From contig NZ_JAFEJT020000001.1 of the NCBI RefSeq assembly GCF_018555435.2, positions 1 through 64,000 on the forward strand: a stretch of DNA of 64,000 nucleotides. The letters are read 5' to 3'. Position 1 is the stretch's first letter. Each line of letters opens with the position of its first letter. Source of the DNA: Bifidobacterium amazonense. GTDB taxonomy: Bacteria; Actinomycetota; Actinomycetes; Actinomycetales; Bifidobacteriaceae. The position numbers and the translations under genes are program-made. Positions 1 to 8,298 of this stretch are shown one piece after another. The notes beneath the pieces are model-generated. The model searched no databases, had not been told where the DNA came from, and worked only from the letters and a program-made list of their open reading frames with translations.

Positions 1-1
1 C

Positions 2-205
2 GTGGACTTCCTGAACTACGGCTGGTCGGTCGGCAACGTGGCCGACATCTGGCTCATGGTCGCGGGCATCGGCATCGTCGCGCTCATCGTGACGGGCGAA
101 CCGTTCTCGAAGGCCGATCTGGCGCGCCTCGACGAGACGCAGGCCCGTTCCGATGCGCAGCAGGACGGAGGGAAGGACGCGTCGGAAGGCGGAGACACGC
201 TATGA
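2..205 (+). CDS. lspA: Signal peptidase II, C-terminal end (partial)
   Basis: Only the last 67 codons are inside the window; the gene begins before base 1. LspA is the membrane aspartyl protease that cleaves prolipoprotein signal peptides after lipidation. The visible part contains the conserved C-terminal block NVADIWL, which holds the second catalytic Asp region of the family (FNxAD-like), then one hydrophobic segment and a charged cytoplasmic tail rich in D, Q and G. The stop overlaps the start of the next gene in an ATGA arrangement, so the two are translationally coupled; lspA followed by an rluD-type gene is a common bacterial order. The call rests on this short motif and on the neighbour. 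Confidence 0.85.
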   Translation: MDFLNYGWSVGNVADIWLMVAGIGIVALIVTGEPFSKADLARLDETQARSDAQQDGGKDASEGGDTL

Positions 206-1137
206 GCCGTCTCGTACCCGCCCCCGACGCCCTGGTGGGCAAGCGCTTCGACGTGGCCGTCGCCAAAATGCTCGGCATTTCGCGCGCCAAGGCCGCCGAC
301 GTGATCGAAACTGGCCAGGCCCGGGTGCTTGGCCGCGACATCGCCAAATCCGGCTCACTCATGTCCGGAGACACGGTCGAGTTCGATCTGGTCGAGGAAC
401 GGGCCGAACCCGAGCCGATCGCCACGGACATGGCCATCGTGTACGAGGACGACGACGTGGTCGTCGTGGACAAGCCGGTCGGCGTCGCCGCGCACGCGTC
501 CGTCGGCTGGACCGGGCCGACCGTGCTCGGCAGCCTGCTCGACCGCGGCGTGTCGATCACGTCGTACGGAGCCCCCGGCCGGCAGGGCATCGTCTCGCGG
601 CTGGACGTCGGCACGTCCGGGCTCATGCTCGTGTGCAAGTCCGATCTTGCGTATGTGGAGATGCGCCGTCAGTTCGCCGAGCACGAGGTCCGCAAGACAT
701 ACCATGCGCTCGTGCAGGGCGGTCTCAAGGAGGACAAGGCCACCATCGAGGCTCCCATCGGCCGCGCCAAGGTGTCCGACTTCCGCTTCTGCGTCACGCC
801 GTCCGGCAAGCCCGCCGTCACGCACTGGGACGTGATGGAGCGTTTCGGGGGAGAGGCCACGCTGGTGTCCGTCAACCTCGAAACGGGACGCACCCACCAG
901 ATTCGCGTGCATTTCTCGTCCATCGGGCATCCGCTCGTCGGAGACCCCATGTACGGGGCGAATCCCGTGCTGTCGGCCGAACTCGGTCTGGACCGGCAAT
1001 GGCTGCACGCCATGAAACTCGAATTCCGGCACCCGCGCACCCGCGTATGGACCACGGTCACGTCGCGGTATCCCGCCGATCTGGCCCATGCGCTCGAGGC
1101 CATCCGTGCGAAGCACGAGTCGGGGGCCTTGAACTGA
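202..1137 (+). CDS. RluA/RluD family 23S rRNA pseudouridine synthase
   Basis: 311 aa, usual length for the family. An N-terminal S4-like RNA-binding segment (about residues 1-70, with VAVAKMLGISRAKAADVI) is followed by the pseudouridine synthase domain. The catalytic loop reads SRLDVGTSGL, with the catalytic Asp in RLD; most relatives have H before RLD, here it is S. The other family blocks are VDKPVGV and ETGRTHQIRVH. It should isomerise specific uridines in 23S rRNA. Which uridine cannot be told from sequence, so no rlu letter is given. The ATG overlaps the lspA stop (ATGA). Confidence 0.9.
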   Translation: MSRLVPAPDALVGKRFDVAVAKMLGISRAKAADVIETGQARVLGRDIAKSGSLMSGDTVEFDLVEERAEPEPIATDMAIVYEDDDVVVVDKPVGVAAHASVGWTGPTVLGSLLDRGVSITSYGAPGRQGIVSRLDVGTSGLMLVCKSDLAYVEMRRQFAEHEVRKTYHALVQGGLKEDKATIEAPIGRAKVSDFRFCVTPSGKPAVTHWDVMERFGGEATLVSVNLETGRTHQIRVHFSSIGHPLVGDPMYGANPVLSAELGLDRQWLHAMKLEFRHPRTRVWTTVTSRYPADLAHALEAIRAKHESGALN

Positions 1138-1157
1138 GCGCATGACGGTCCGTTCTC

Positions 1158-1191
1158 GACGGGGGACGCCGATATGCGGTCGGCGCCCGTC
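1158..1191. terminator. Hairpin between converging genes
   Basis: GACGGG and CGCCGA at 1158-1172 pair with TCGGCG and CCCGTC at 1180-1191, with a GGA bulge and a 7-base loop. It has no clear T-run. It lies between the converging pseudouridine synthase and small membrane protein genes, so it may stop transcription from both sides. Confidence 0.45.
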
Positions 1192-1215
1192 GCTGCGGCG
1201 TCGGGCATGCCGGTG

Positions 1216-1659
1216 CTAGACACATGACGGTCCTTCCCGCGATGCTTCAGCAGCCACGAAGTCGTCCGTGAGCGTGGGATCGTCGTTGCCGTTGCCCGCG
1301 GCATTCCGCCGTTCCCGGCAGGCCTGCACGGCCGCGGCCACGGACAGCACCACGCCGGTGATCAGCGACGGTACGCAGCAGACTCCGGCCGCGCAGACCG
1401 CAAGCAGCACCAGCACGTCCTCCGGCCGGTATTCGCCGCGATTGAGATACATCGTGCCGGCGAGCGCAGCGAGGCCGAGCACGACGCCCAGCACGATGGA
1501 GGAGACGCCGATCGAACGCAGGATGCGGGCGCCCGATTCGTCATCGTCGGGCCGGGGTCGCCTGCCGTCCGCGGAGTACGGCGGTGGCGGCCACGACCGC
1601 CGGTTCGGGGGAGCGGATCTGTCTTCCTGCTGGGAAGGGTAGGGCGAGGGCAACATCAT
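1216..1659 (-). CDS. Small proline-rich membrane protein, function unknown
   Basis: 147 aa when started at the first of two ATGs preceded by GAAAGGAAACG; an upstream ATG in the same frame would add 11 residues but lacks a ribosome binding site. Residues 1-45 are hydrophilic and rich in P, R, D and S. Hydrophobic segments follow at about 49-71 and 82-113, the second perhaps a helix pair, with four Cys in the second region. The tail is polar and acidic. This layout, a Pro-rich cytoplasmic head followed by membrane segments, resembles small actinobacterial DUF4190-like membrane proteins, but the match is only in architecture. It is a single gene converging with the pseudouridine synthase gene. 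No function is assigned. Confidence 0.6.
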   Translation of the reverse strand: MMLPSPYPSQQEDRSAPPNRRSWPPPPYSADGRRPRPDDDESGARILRSIGVSSIVLGVVLGLAALAGTMYLNRGEYRPEDVLVLLAVCAAGVCCVPSLITGVVLSVAAAVQACRERRNAAGNGNDDPTLTDDFVAAEASREGPSCV

Positions 1660-1754
1660 CGTTTCCTTTCTCGTGCGCCATGGGCCTCCCACGCTACGGG
1701 ACCGCCGCCATGCCTGTCAATGAAAAACGGCCCCTGTGGTCGAAAGGTCGGGAG

Positions 1755-1777
1755 TTATCCACAACGGGTTATCCACA
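1755..1777 (+). promoter_or_regulatory. Two perfect DnaA boxes upstream of dnaE
   Basis: TTATCCACA occurs at 1755-1763 and again at 1769-1777, same orientation, 14 bases start to start. Both match the consensus DnaA box exactly. They lie 75-100 bases before the dnaE -10 element and in the space between dnaE and the divergent small membrane protein gene. DnaA control of dnaE is inferred. Confidence 0.7.
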
Positions 1778-1851
1778 GCGGAATCGCGCATCGTCCGGCC
1801 CGAGGCCATTGCGGCGAGATTCGCCATGGGGGAGAGGCCAAGGGGATGGGG

Positions 1852-1857
1852 TATGGT
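1852..1857 (+). promoter_or_regulatory. Putative -10 element for leaderless dnaE
   Basis: TATGGT fits TANNNT and is separated from the dnaE ATG at 1865 by 7 bases, so transcription would start at or next to the start codon. This supports 1865 over the in-frame ATG at 1853, which lies inside the hexamer. Confidence 0.5.
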
Positions 1858-1864
1858 GGAACGC

Positions 1865-4800
1865 ATGGCCGAAACGGGAAAGAGCTTTGTACATCTGCAC
1901 AATCACACGCACTATTCGCTGCTGGACGGCGCGTCGAAGATCCCGAATCTGGTGAGCCGCGTCAAGGAACTCGGCATGCCGGCCGTCGGCATCACCGACC
2001 ACGGCAACATGCACGGCGCGTACGAAATGTGGAGCACGGCGGTCAAGGCCGGCGTCAAGCCGATCATCGGCATCGAAGCCTACGTGACGCCGGAAACCGC
2101 GAGGCAGGATCCCACCCGAGTCAGCTGGGACACGAACTGGGATCCGAACCTGGACGAAAAGCACCGCCGGCGCAACCCGGAAGACGTCTCCGGCGGCGGC
2201 GTGATCACCCACCTGACCATGTGGGCGGAAAACGACGAGGGCCTCGTCAACCTCATGAAGGCGAGCTCGGTGGCGAACCTCGAAGGCCGCGTCATGCGCT
2301 ATCCGCGTATGGACAAGGAGGTGCTCGCTACCTATTCCAAGGGCGTGATCGCCTCCTCCGGCTGCCCGTCGGGCATCATCCAGACGCGCCTGCGCCTCGG
2401 CCAGTTCGACGAGGCCCTGCGCGCCGCCGGCGAACTGCAGGACATCTTCGGACGCGACAACTTCTTCATCGAACTCATGGACCACGGTCTGAAGATCGAA
2501 ACGCAGGTCACCGACGACCTGCTCACCATCGCGAAGAAGCTCAACGCGCCGCTGCTCGCCACCAACGATTCGCACTACGTGCACGAGGCCGACCGCGACG
2601 CGCAGGACGCGATGCTGTGCATCAACTCCGGCGACACGCTCGACAATCCCGACCGGTTCAAGTTCGACGGCTCCGGCTACTACATCAAGTCGGCCGAGGA
2701 GATGCGCGAACTGTTCAAGGACCTGCCCGAGGCGTGCGACAACACGCTCGAGATCGCCGAACGCTGCAACGTCATGTTCGACGACAACGAGGACGGCGCG
2801 TTCATGCCGCAGTTCGCCTGCCCCGAAGGCTGGGACGAGACGTCGCTGTTCCTCAAGAAGGTCGAGGAGGGCCTCGAAAAGCGCTACGACGGCAATCCGC
2901 CGATCGAGGTGCTCAAGCAGGCCGACTACGAGTGCGGCGTGATCTGCCAGATGCAGTTCTGCGGCTACTTCCTCGTCGTCGCCGACTACATCAACTGGGC
3001 CAAGACGCACGGCGTGATGGTCGGCCCGGGCCGAGGCTCCGCCGCAGGCGCGATGGTCGCCTACGCGATGGGCATCACCGAACTCGACCCGCTCAAGCAC
3101 GGCCTGATCTTCGAACGCTTCCTCAACCCGGAACGCGTTTCCCTGCCGGATATCGACGTGGACTTCGACCCGGACGGCCGCGCCCGCGTGCTCGAATACG
3201 TGGCCGACAAGTACGGCCACGACAAGGTCGCCCAGTGCGTGATCTACGGCACGATCAAAACCAAGCAGGCGCTCAAGGACTCCGCGCGCATCATGGGCTA
3301 CGACTTCTCCATGGGCGACACCGTCACCAAGGCGCTGCCTCCGGCCGAAACCGGAGGCAAGGACATCAGCCTGCACGACATCTTCGACCCGAACGCGAAG
3401 CGATACGCCGAAGCGCGCGAATACCGCGAACTGTACGACTCCAACCCGGACGTCAAGCGCATCACCGAAGAGGCCAAGGGCATCGAGGGCCTGATCCGCC
3501 AGACCGGCGTGCACGCGTGCGCCACGATCATGGGCTCCGAGCCGATCACCGACACGTCGCCGCTGCTCGAACGCGTCGACGGCACGGTCACGACCACGTT
3601 CGAATACCACACGTGCGAAACGCTGGGACTGGTCAAAATGGACTTCCTCGGCCTGTCCAACCTGACGATCATCCGCGACACGATACGCAACATCGAACAG
3701 AACGGCAAGGGCAGGATCGACCACACGAAGATCCCGCTCGACGACAAGCCGACGTACGACCTGCTCTCGCGCGGCGACACGCTCGGCGTCTTCCAGCTCG
3801 ATGGCGACGGCATGCGCGCGCTGCTGCGCACGCTCAAGCCGACCAACTTCAACGACATCTCCGCACTCATCGCCCTGTACCGACCGGGCCCGATGTCGAT
3901 GGAATCGCACACCAACTACGCCAAGCGCAAGAACGGCCTGCAGAAGATCACGCCGATCCACCCCGAGCTCGACGAACCGCTCAAGCAGGTGCTCGACGAG
4001 ACGTACGGCCTGATCATCTACCAGGAGCAGGTGCAGTCCGCCGCGCGAATCCTCGCCGGCTACTCGCTCGGCAAGGCGGACGTGCTGCGACGCGCCATGG
4101 GCAAGAAGAAGCCCGAGGTGCTGGCCAAGGAGAAGGTGCCGTTCTTCGCCGGCATGAAGGAGCACGGCTACTCCGAACAGGCCGCCGAGGCGATCTGGGA
4201 GATTCTGGTCCCGTTCTCCGGCTACGCGTTCAACAAAGCGCATTCGGCCGCATACGGCCTGATCTCGTACTGGACCGCGTACCTGAAGACGCACTACCCG
4301 GTCGAATTCATGGCCGCCCTGCTGCAGGGCGCGTCCACGAACAAGGACAAGACCGCGCTCTACCTGGGCGAGGCGCGCCGCATGGGCATCCAGGTGCTCT
4401 CCCCGGACGTCAACGAGTCGGTGTTCGAATACTCGGCAGTCGGCGACGTCGTGCGCTTCGGCCTCGGCGCGATCCGCAACGTCGGCGAGGCTCCCGTCAA
4501 GGACATCATCGCCGAACGCAGCGGCCCGCGCGGCAAGTACGTCAACTTCATGGACTTCGTGCGCCGCGTGCCGCTCACCGCGCTCAACCGGCGCATGATC
4601 GAATCGCTCATCAAGGCCGGCGCGTTCGACTCGATCGACCCGAACCGCCGCGCCCTGTTCACCATCCACGAGGCGGCCATCGACTCGGTCGTCGGCATCA
4701 AGCGCAAGCAGGCGGAAGGCCAGTTCGACCTGTTCTCCGACGACGAGGACGGCGGCATGGAGGCCATGGGCGACGCGGCCGTGAACGTGCCCGACATCGA

Positions 4801-5452
4801 GGAGTGGGACAAGAAGACCAAGCTCAACTTCGAACGCGAAATGCTCGGCCTGTACGTGTCCGACCACCCGCTTTCCGGCATGCAGGCCGTGCTCGCCGGA
4901 CTGCGCGAGATGTCCATCGCGCACCTGATCGACCGTGCCAAGACCATGGGCGACGGCCAGCAGGTCACCATCGCCGGCCTCATCACCGGCGTGGACCGAC
5001 GTGTGTCCAAAAAGGGCAACCCGTGGGCGATCGTCACCGTCGAGGACATGGAAAGCAGCATCCAGTGCATGTTCTTCGGCAAGGTGTACGAGGCGGCGAT
5101 GGCCGATCTGGCCGTCGACCAGATCGTGCAGATCCGCGGCACTGCCGAAGTGCGCGACGAGACCGTGTCCATGAGGGCCACCGAAATGCAGGTGCCGACG
5201 CTCGAGGCCGCCGACGAACGGCCGCTGTTGATCACGCTGCCGCAGATGGCGCTCGGCCGCGGCAACGTGAACCGGCTCGCGCAGGTGCTGCACTCGCATC
5301 CGGGCACCTGCGAGGTGCGGCTCGCGGTGATGGACGACGACGGCAACGCGCAGGTGCTCACGTTCGGCGACCGGTTCCGCGTGCGGCGCGACACCGCGCT
5401 GTTCGCCGAGATCAAGATCCTCTTCGGCCCCAGCTGCCTGCCCGCCGCGTGA
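1865..5452 (+). CDS. dnaE: DNA polymerase III alpha subunit
   Basis: 1195 aa, full length for DnaE1, the replicative polymerase. The N-terminal PHP domain opens with FVHLHNHTHYSLLDG. The catalytic palm has PDIDVDFDPDGR, carrying two of the catalytic aspartates, and the preceding GPGRGSAAG. Near the C-terminus are QFDLFS, which matches the beta-clamp binding motif QxxLF, and an OB fold (VTIAGLITGVDRR). The start at 1865 gives the N-terminus MAETGKSFVHLHNHT typical of relatives and fits a leaderless promoter; ATG 1853, with upstream AAGGGG, would add four residues. It is transcribed alone and converges with the oleate hydratase gene. The upstream DnaA boxes suggest control by the replication initiator. 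Confidence 0.97.
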   Translation: MAETGKSFVHLHNHTHYSLLDGASKIPNLVSRVKELGMPAVGITDHGNMHGAYEMWSTAVKAGVKPIIGIEAYVTPETARQDPTRVSWDTNWDPNLDEKHRRRNPEDVSGGGVITHLTMWAENDEGLVNLMKASSVANLEGRVMRYPRMDKEVLATYSKGVIASSGCPSGIIQTRLRLGQFDEALRAAGELQDIFGRDNFFIELMDHGLKIETQVTDDLLTIAKKLNAPLLATNDSHYVHEADRDAQDAMLCINSGDTLDNPDRFKFDGSGYYIKSAEEMRELFKDLPEACDNTLEIAERCNVMFDDNEDGAFMPQFACPEGWDETSLFLKKVEEGLEKRYDGNPPIEVLKQADYECGVICQMQFCGYFLVVADYINWAKTHGVMVGPGRGSAAGAMVAYAMGITELDPLKHGLIFERFLNPERVSLPDIDVDFDPDGRARVLEYVADKYGHDKVAQCVIYGTIKTKQALKDSARIMGYDFSMGDTVTKALPPAETGGKDISLHDIFDPNAKRYAEAREYRELYDSNPDVKRITEEAKGIEGLIRQTGVHACATIMGSEPITDTSPLLERVDGTVTTTFEYHTCETLGLVKMDFLGLSNLTIIRDTIRNIEQNGKGRIDHTKIPLDDKPTYDLLSRGDTLGVFQLDGDGMRALLRTLKPTNFNDISALIALYRPGPMSMESHTNYAKRKNGLQKITPIHPELDEPLKQVLDETYGLIIYQEQVQSAARILAGYSLGKADVLRRAMGKKKPEVLAKEKVPFFAGMKEHGYSEQAAEAIWEILVPFSGYAFNKAHSAAYGLISYWTAYLKTHYPVEFMAALLQGASTNKDKTALYLGEARRMGIQVLSPDVNESVFEYSAVGDVVRFGLGAIRNVGEAPVKDIIAERSGPRGKYVNFMDFVRRVPLTALNRRMIESLIKAGAFDSIDPNRRALFTIHEAAIDSVVGIKRKQAEGQFDLFSDDEDGGMEAMGDAAVNVPDIEEWDKKTKLNFEREMLGLYVSDHPLSGMQAVLAGLREMSIAHLIDRAKTMGDGQQVTIAGLITGVDRRVSKKGNPWAIVTVEDMESSIQCMFFGKVYEAAMADLAVDQIVQIRGTAEVRDETVSMRATEMQVPTLEAADERPLLITLPQMALGRGNVNRLAQVLHSHPGTCEVRLAVMDDDGNAQVLTFGDRFRVRRDTALFAEIKILFGPSCLPAA

Positions 5453-5496
5453 CGCGGGCAGGCGCGTGACGCGCGGTGAGCGGACGCACTTGAAGT

Positions 5497-5538
5497 GGCC
5501 CGGTTGTTCCTCTCGCTATGGGAGGGAACAACCGGGCC
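5497..5538. terminator. Strong bidirectional hairpin terminator
   Basis: GGCCCGGTTGTTCC at 5497-5510 pairs perfectly with 5525-5538 (14 bp) around a 14-base loop. It sits between converging dnaE and the oleate hydratase gene. There is no long T-run, as is common for GC-rich actinobacteria. Confidence 0.75.
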
Positions 5539-5605
5539 GCTGTGCTATGCATGACAGCAAGCAACAAATGCCGGCCGAAAACAGTCGGCATCAATGGGAT
5601 CGCGT

Positions 5606-7483
5606 TCAGATCACGTGATACTCCTTGAGGAGCGTCGCGATGTCGGTGCCGTCAAGCTTCTTGAGGATCTTGCCGAGCACGGCCTTCTCCACGAAGTTGA
5701 GCTTCATGTCCGTCACCGGCGCGCCGTCGCGCAGCTTGACCGTCGCGTTGAGCAGGTTGCGCACGTCGTAGACGCTGCCCCACACCTCGGGCACGCCGCG
5801 GTCCACGTCGAGCAGCGTGTACACCGCCTCCATGCCGGTGCGCATCGAGTATTCGGTGGTGAAGATCGTATCGCGCGGCGTTTCGGCGAACTGGCCGAGG
5901 AACGCGAAGTTGACGGCGCCGTCCGGCACCACGTCCGGGCGGTCGCCGGCGGCGCGCGGCATGAAGAACGCGGTGATGTACGGCATCATGACCGGCACCG
6001 TGTTGGCGTGGTTCTTGGCGAGCGCCTCGATCTTGTCGGCCGGCACCCCCATGTGGTAGAGCCATTCGGCGCAGATCTCCTCGCCGGTGCATTCGGTCAT
6101 CGGCTTCTTGATGTAGTTGCCGGGCTTGTCGGGGAACAGGCCGTAGACCCACACGCACAGCTGGTCCTTGGGCTGGTCGCGGAACTGCTGCTGGCGGTTG
6201 AGCGTCCAGCTCATCAGCCAGTTGGAGTCGGTCACCGTCACGATGCCGCCGGTGACGACGTGCCCGGTGAACGGGTCGCGCTTGCAGATGCGCTGGATGT
6301 ACGGCGGAATCTCCTTGTCGAGCGTGGTGACGGTGGCGCTCATCCACTTGGTGGCCTGCGGGTCGGAGCAGAACGTGTCGGGGTGGCCGAAGCTCGGGTC
6401 CTGCTTGGCGATGCGGCGCCACATGTCCCAGCCGCCGCCGGGCTTGATGTCCGGGTTCCACGGGGCGGGCGCGTGCTGCGAGCCCATCGTGGAGTTCTCG
6501 ACGCAGCCGCCGTTGGTGATGAACACGTAGTCGCGTTCGGTCAGGTCGATCGAGGACTTCTCGCCCTCATGGTCGAGGTCGATGCGCACGGCGAGCTTCT
6601 TGGTGGGGGAGCTGTACGGGTTGCGCTTGAACACGCCGGACGTGGCCTGGATTTTGAGGATCGTGTCCTGGCCGACTCCGGTGTGTTCGCGCTTGGGGCC
6701 GTCGCCGCCGCCGATCGCGAATTCGACGTTCTCGACCTTGGTGTTGTAGTGGAACTGCACGCCGTGGCCTTCGAGATACTTGACCATCGGCAGGATCATG
6801 GATTCGTACTGGTTGTAGCGGGTGAAGCGCAGCGCGGAGAAGTCCGGGAGGCCTCCGATGTGGTGGATGTAGCGCTTGATGTACAGCTTCATTTCGAGCG
6901 CGGAGTGCCAGTTCTCGAACGCGAACATGGTGCGCCAGTACATCCAGAAGTTGGAGTTCAGCACCTCGTCGTCGAAGAAGTCGGTGATCGGCTTGTCGTA
7001 CAGGTCCTCGTCGGGCGTGAAGAACAGCTTCATGATCTCCATCGACGCCTTGTCGGAGAGCCCGAACTTGCCGTTCGTCTCGGCGTCCTTGCCGAGGTCC
7101 TTGGTGGCGCGGCACAGCGAGTAGTTCGGATCCTCCTTGTTGAGCCAGTAGTATTCGTCGAGCACGGACACGCCTTCCGTCTCGATCGACGGAATGGAGC
7201 GGAACAGGTCCCACATGACCTCGAAGTGGTTGTCCATCTCGCGGCCGCCGCGCATCACGTAGCCGAGTCCGGGGATCTCGGCGCCGTCGCAGGCGCCGCC
7301 GGGCACGGCGTCCTTTTCGAAGATGTGGATGTTCTTGCCGGGCATCTGTGCGTCGCGCACGAGATAGCAGGCCGCGGACAGGGCCGCGAGGCCGGTGCCG
7401 ATGATGTACGCCGACTTGTGTTCGACGCCTTCCGGCTTCTTCGGACGGGCGAAGGCTTCGTAGTTGCCGTTGGAATAGTACAT
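5606..7483 (-). CDS. ohyA: Oleate hydratase (MCRA family, FAD-dependent)
   Basis: 625 aa, the normal size of the 'myosin cross-reactive antigen' family. These enzymes add water to the cis-9 double bond of oleic or linoleic acid to give 10-hydroxy acids; in bifidobacteria and lactobacilli they are linked to tolerance of free fatty acids. The N-terminus MYYSNGNYEAFARPKKPEGV is typical. The FAD-binding Rossmann motif is IIGTGLAALSAACYL at about residues 27-41, followed by IFEKDAVPGGACDGA. The start is set by AAGGAGG six bases before the ATG; a longer in-frame reading to 7549 crosses the operator region and is unlikely. It is monocistronic, converges with dnaE, and lies behind a tandem palindromic operator. 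Confidence 0.95.
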   Translation of the reverse strand: MYYSNGNYEAFARPKKPEGVEHKSAYIIGTGLAALSAACYLVRDAQMPGKNIHIFEKDAVPGGACDGAEIPGLGYVMRGGREMDNHFEVMWDLFRSIPSIETEGVSVLDEYYWLNKEDPNYSLCRATKDLGKDAETNGKFGLSDKASMEIMKLFFTPDEDLYDKPITDFFDDEVLNSNFWMYWRTMFAFENWHSALEMKLYIKRYIHHIGGLPDFSALRFTRYNQYESMILPMVKYLEGHGVQFHYNTKVENVEFAIGGGDGPKREHTGVGQDTILKIQATSGVFKRNPYSSPTKKLAVRIDLDHEGEKSSIDLTERDYVFITNGGCVENSTMGSQHAPAPWNPDIKPGGGWDMWRRIAKQDPSFGHPDTFCSDPQATKWMSATVTTLDKEIPPYIQRICKRDPFTGHVVTGGIVTVTDSNWLMSWTLNRQQQFRDQPKDQLCVWVYGLFPDKPGNYIKKPMTECTGEEICAEWLYHMGVPADKIEALAKNHANTVPVMMPYITAFFMPRAAGDRPDVVPDGAVNFAFLGQFAETPRDTIFTTEYSMRTGMEAVYTLLDVDRGVPEVWGSVYDVRNLLNATVKLRDGAPVTDMKLNFVEKAVLGKILKKLDGTDIATLLKEYHVI

Positions 7484-7505
7484 GTTCCGCCTCCTTGACG
7501 GTGGA

Positions 7506-7545
7506 GTTGACATGATGTCAACTTTGTCTTGATAGACATGATGTC
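7506..7545 (-). promoter_or_regulatory. Tandem palindromic operator upstream of oleate hydratase
   Basis: A 17-bp palindrome at 7506-7522 (GTTGACAT, central G, ATGTCAAC) is followed by a second copy of its core, GACATGATGTC, at 7535-7545. The centres are 26 bp apart. Both lie 23-62 bases before the gene's start codon. This is a typical layout for a TetR- or MarR-type repressor; the regulator itself is not in the window. Confidence 0.65.
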
Positions 7546-7614
7546 GCATTTATGCGGCTCCCGCTATAGACACTAGCCCGTGTTGTGTCGAAAAACCAGT
7601 GGTCCGCACTCTCA

Positions 7615-7725
7615 GTGGCGGTTTTCTCTCACCGACAGGCCCGTCCGCGGGCGTTTCCCGCCACGCGTCGCATGCAGTGGCGGAAAACGCTCGCTGAGGG
7701 GCTGGTAGTGAGAGAAAACCGCCAC
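7615..7725. repeat. Fold-back (nested inverted) intergenic repeat, 111 bp
   Basis: The outer arms at 7615-7632 (GTGGCGGTTTTCTCTCAC) and 7708-7725 are perfect 18-bp inverted copies. Inner arms at 7651-7664 and 7677-7690 pair with one mismatch over 14 bp. GTGGCGG also occurs as a direct motif in both halves. It sits alone between the divergent oleate hydratase and YhbY genes, where no gene was found. Its form is that of a REP/MITE-like palindromic unit or a long RNA hairpin. Copy number elsewhere is unknown. Confidence 0.7.
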
Positions 7726-7852
7726 GCAGGGAGGGCTCTCGAGGGCGACGTGCCGGATCATCGCCCCGCGCCGGTATGCTCGTATGAGGCATCGTGCATG
7801 ACGCGTCGCAGACGGTCGCACGATGGACAGTCACGTAACAGTAAGGAATTCA

Positions 7853-8158
7853 ATGGCACTGACCAAGAAGCAGACCAAGCAGCTGCGCGCGCTGGCGAAC
7901 CAGCTCAAGCCGCTGATGTACATCGGCAAGAACGATCTGACCGACGCGGCCGTCAAGCAGGCGTCCGAAACGATGGACAGCCACGAGCTGCTCAAGATCG
8001 CCGTCCAGGACGGCTCCGGACTGACCGCCAAGGAGGCGGCCGACAAGCTCGCCGGACAGATCGGCGCCGAAGTGGTGCAGACCATCGGCAACCGTTTCGT
8101 GCTTTTCCGCCGCTCCAAGCGCGACGACGTCGAGCACATCCAGCTCGTCCGCGAGTAA
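7853..8158 (+). CDS. yhbY: YhbY-type RNA-binding protein (CRM domain)
   Basis: 101 aa, a single CRM/YhbY domain covering nearly the whole protein. Seen are MALTKKQTKQLRALANQLKP, the signature LMYIGKNDLTDAAVKQA (GKxGlt-like loop) and a C-terminal RFVLFRRSK strand. Family members bind pre-50S ribosomal particles and are thought to help ribosome assembly. The start follows TAAGGAA; ten more in-frame codons upstream lack a site. It is followed by a tandem repeat and a hairpin, so probably monocistronic. Confidence 0.88.
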   Translation: MALTKKQTKQLRALANQLKPLMYIGKNDLTDAAVKQASETMDSHELLKIAVQDGSGLTAKEAADKLAGQIGAEVVQTIGNRFVLFRRSKRDDVEHIQLVRE

Positions 8159-8161
8159 CGG

Positions 8162-8187
8162 CGATCCGAACAGACGATCCGAACAGA
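8162..8187 (+). repeat. Tandem 13-bp direct repeat
   Basis: CGATCCGAACAGA occurs twice with no gap, at 8162-8174 and 8175-8187, just after the yhbY stop. No function is apparent; it may be a slippage product. Confidence 0.6.
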
Positions 8188-8189
8188 CG

Positions 8190-8214
8190 GCGCGGGCGGT
8201 CGCATGGCCCGCGC
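8190..8214 (+). terminator. Hairpin after yhbY
   Basis: GCGCGGGC at 8190-8197 pairs with GCCCGCGC at 8207-8214 around a 9-base loop. It lacks a T-run. The rest of the gap up to 8298 holds only CAGC/CACA-rich sequence and the next gene's ribosome binding site. Confidence 0.45.
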
Positions 8215-8298
8215 GTCGCACGAACGTAGCAATGCAGCAGCACGGCAGCACAGCCGCATAGTCATACAGCCGCACAGTCACACGTAAGGAAATCGCAC

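Noticed and set aside
1141-1234. Direct repeat CATGACGGTCC at 1141-1151 and 1224-1234 as a possible insertion duplication
   Set aside because: The sequence between has no transposase or inverted ends, and the second copy overlaps the coding end of the small membrane protein gene.
1769-5299. Antisense frame of 1176 codons opposite dnaE
   Set aside because: No family motifs, no ribosome binding site, composition biased to V, D, R, H, as expected opposite a high-GC gene.
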